From an uncultured Christensenella sp. (lineage in GTDB: Bacteria; Bacillota; Clostridia; Christensenellales; Borkfalkiaceae): a stretch of 5,388 nt of DNA. Each line of letters opens with the position of its first letter. Position 1 is the first letter of the stretch. This document shows positions 5,318 through 5,388 of the stretch, piece after piece. A program made the position numbers and the translations under genes. Below the pieces are notes generated by a model, which made no database searches, was not told where the DNA came from, and saw nothing but the letters and a program-made list of their open reading frames with translations. The stretch lies in the NCBI GenBank assembly GCA_905212395.1, contig CAJMEI010000088.1:1-5388 (forward strand). Reading direction: 5' to 3'.

Positions 5318-5388
5318 GTAAAAAACCATTGCTAACTTCAAATGGCACTTTGGCGGGTGCTTGACTATACAAGTAAAAAACCATTGTT
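5315..5388 (+). repeat. 55-bp tandem repeat, one full unit plus the start of a second, truncated by the window edge
   Basis: CAAGTAAAAAACCATTG occurs at 5315-5331 and again at 5370-5386, exactly 55 bases apart. The bases after each differ at one of the two visible positions. The unit contains the 35-bp sequence shared with 3528-3562. The array probably continues to the right of the window, but only about 1.3 units are visible. Confidence 0.7.
5339..5373 (+). repeat. 35-bp direct repeat, outer copy
   Basis: Identical over 35 bases to 3528-3562. With the inner copy it brackets the complete lipoprotein transcription unit (promoter, gene, terminator). In this copy the hairpin arm is shortened: only CTTG/CAAG remains paired, because the bases after CAAG differ from the inner copy. 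Confidence 0.9.

Noticed and set aside
5181..5384. 67-residue minus-strand open frame upstream of and overlapping the lipoprotein start
   Set aside because: It runs through the tandem repeat, the promoter and the start of the lipoprotein gene in another frame. It has no RBS and no recognisable motif, and its opening residues are just translated repeat.
5315..5388. CRISPR array reading of the 17-base element with 38-base spacing
   Set aside because: The would-be spacer contains a sequence repeated elsewhere in the window, the repeat is too short and unstructured, and only two copies are seen with no cas genes. It is a tandem or dispersed repeat.

Overview
The window is low-GC DNA (about 35-37% GC in the stretches I counted by hand) with AGGAG-type ribosome binding sites and textbook sigma-A promoters. 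With the protein families present, this suggests a Bacillota (Firmicutes), most likely a gut-type clostridium; no closer assignment is possible from the sequence. All five supported genes lie on the minus strand, so the window reads functionally from right to left.

Right part (about 3581-5388): a monocistronic lipoprotein gene, with its own TTGAAT/TATAAT promoter, a strong RBS and a minus-strand intrinsic terminator. The product is a predicted cell-surface zinc metallopeptidase (HETIH plus a downstream WxxEGxAEY). Its N-terminal half looks like a decayed copy of the C-terminal peptidase domain. A 35-bp sequence is repeated exactly on both sides of this transcription unit. The outer copy is part of a 55-bp tandem repeat that runs off the window edge.

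Left part (1-3483): a tightly packed four-gene restriction-modification operon. In order of transcription it encodes: (1) a DpnM/Dam-type adenine methyltransferase (GATC class) with an extra N-terminal helix-turn-helix domain; (2) an Mrr-type PD-(D/E)xK nuclease with a C-terminal domain that may be a B3-like DNA-binding fold; (3) a clear DpnII-type endonuclease (GATC); and (4) a second, unrelated N4/N6 amino-methyltransferase with HPPY in place of the usual DPPY/SPPY, cut off by the window start. Intergenic gaps are 11 nt, 5 nt and a TAATG stop-start overlap, so translation is probably coupled.

Genes 1 and 3 make a self-sufficient GATC system. Genes 2 and 4 could be a second nuclease/methyltransferase pair interleaved with the first (M1-R2-R1-M2), or the Mrr-like protein could be a modification-dependent nuclease. 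The HTH on M1 and an imperfect dyad spanning the operon promoter suggest autoregulation. GATC occurs only three times in 5388 bases, where about 17 would be expected from composition, which agrees with restriction pressure on this site. The dpnM/dpnB pair is established biology. The less usual parts are the HTH fusion, the Mrr-plus-possible-B3 nuclease placed inside the pair, and the HPPY methyltransferase in place of DpnA.
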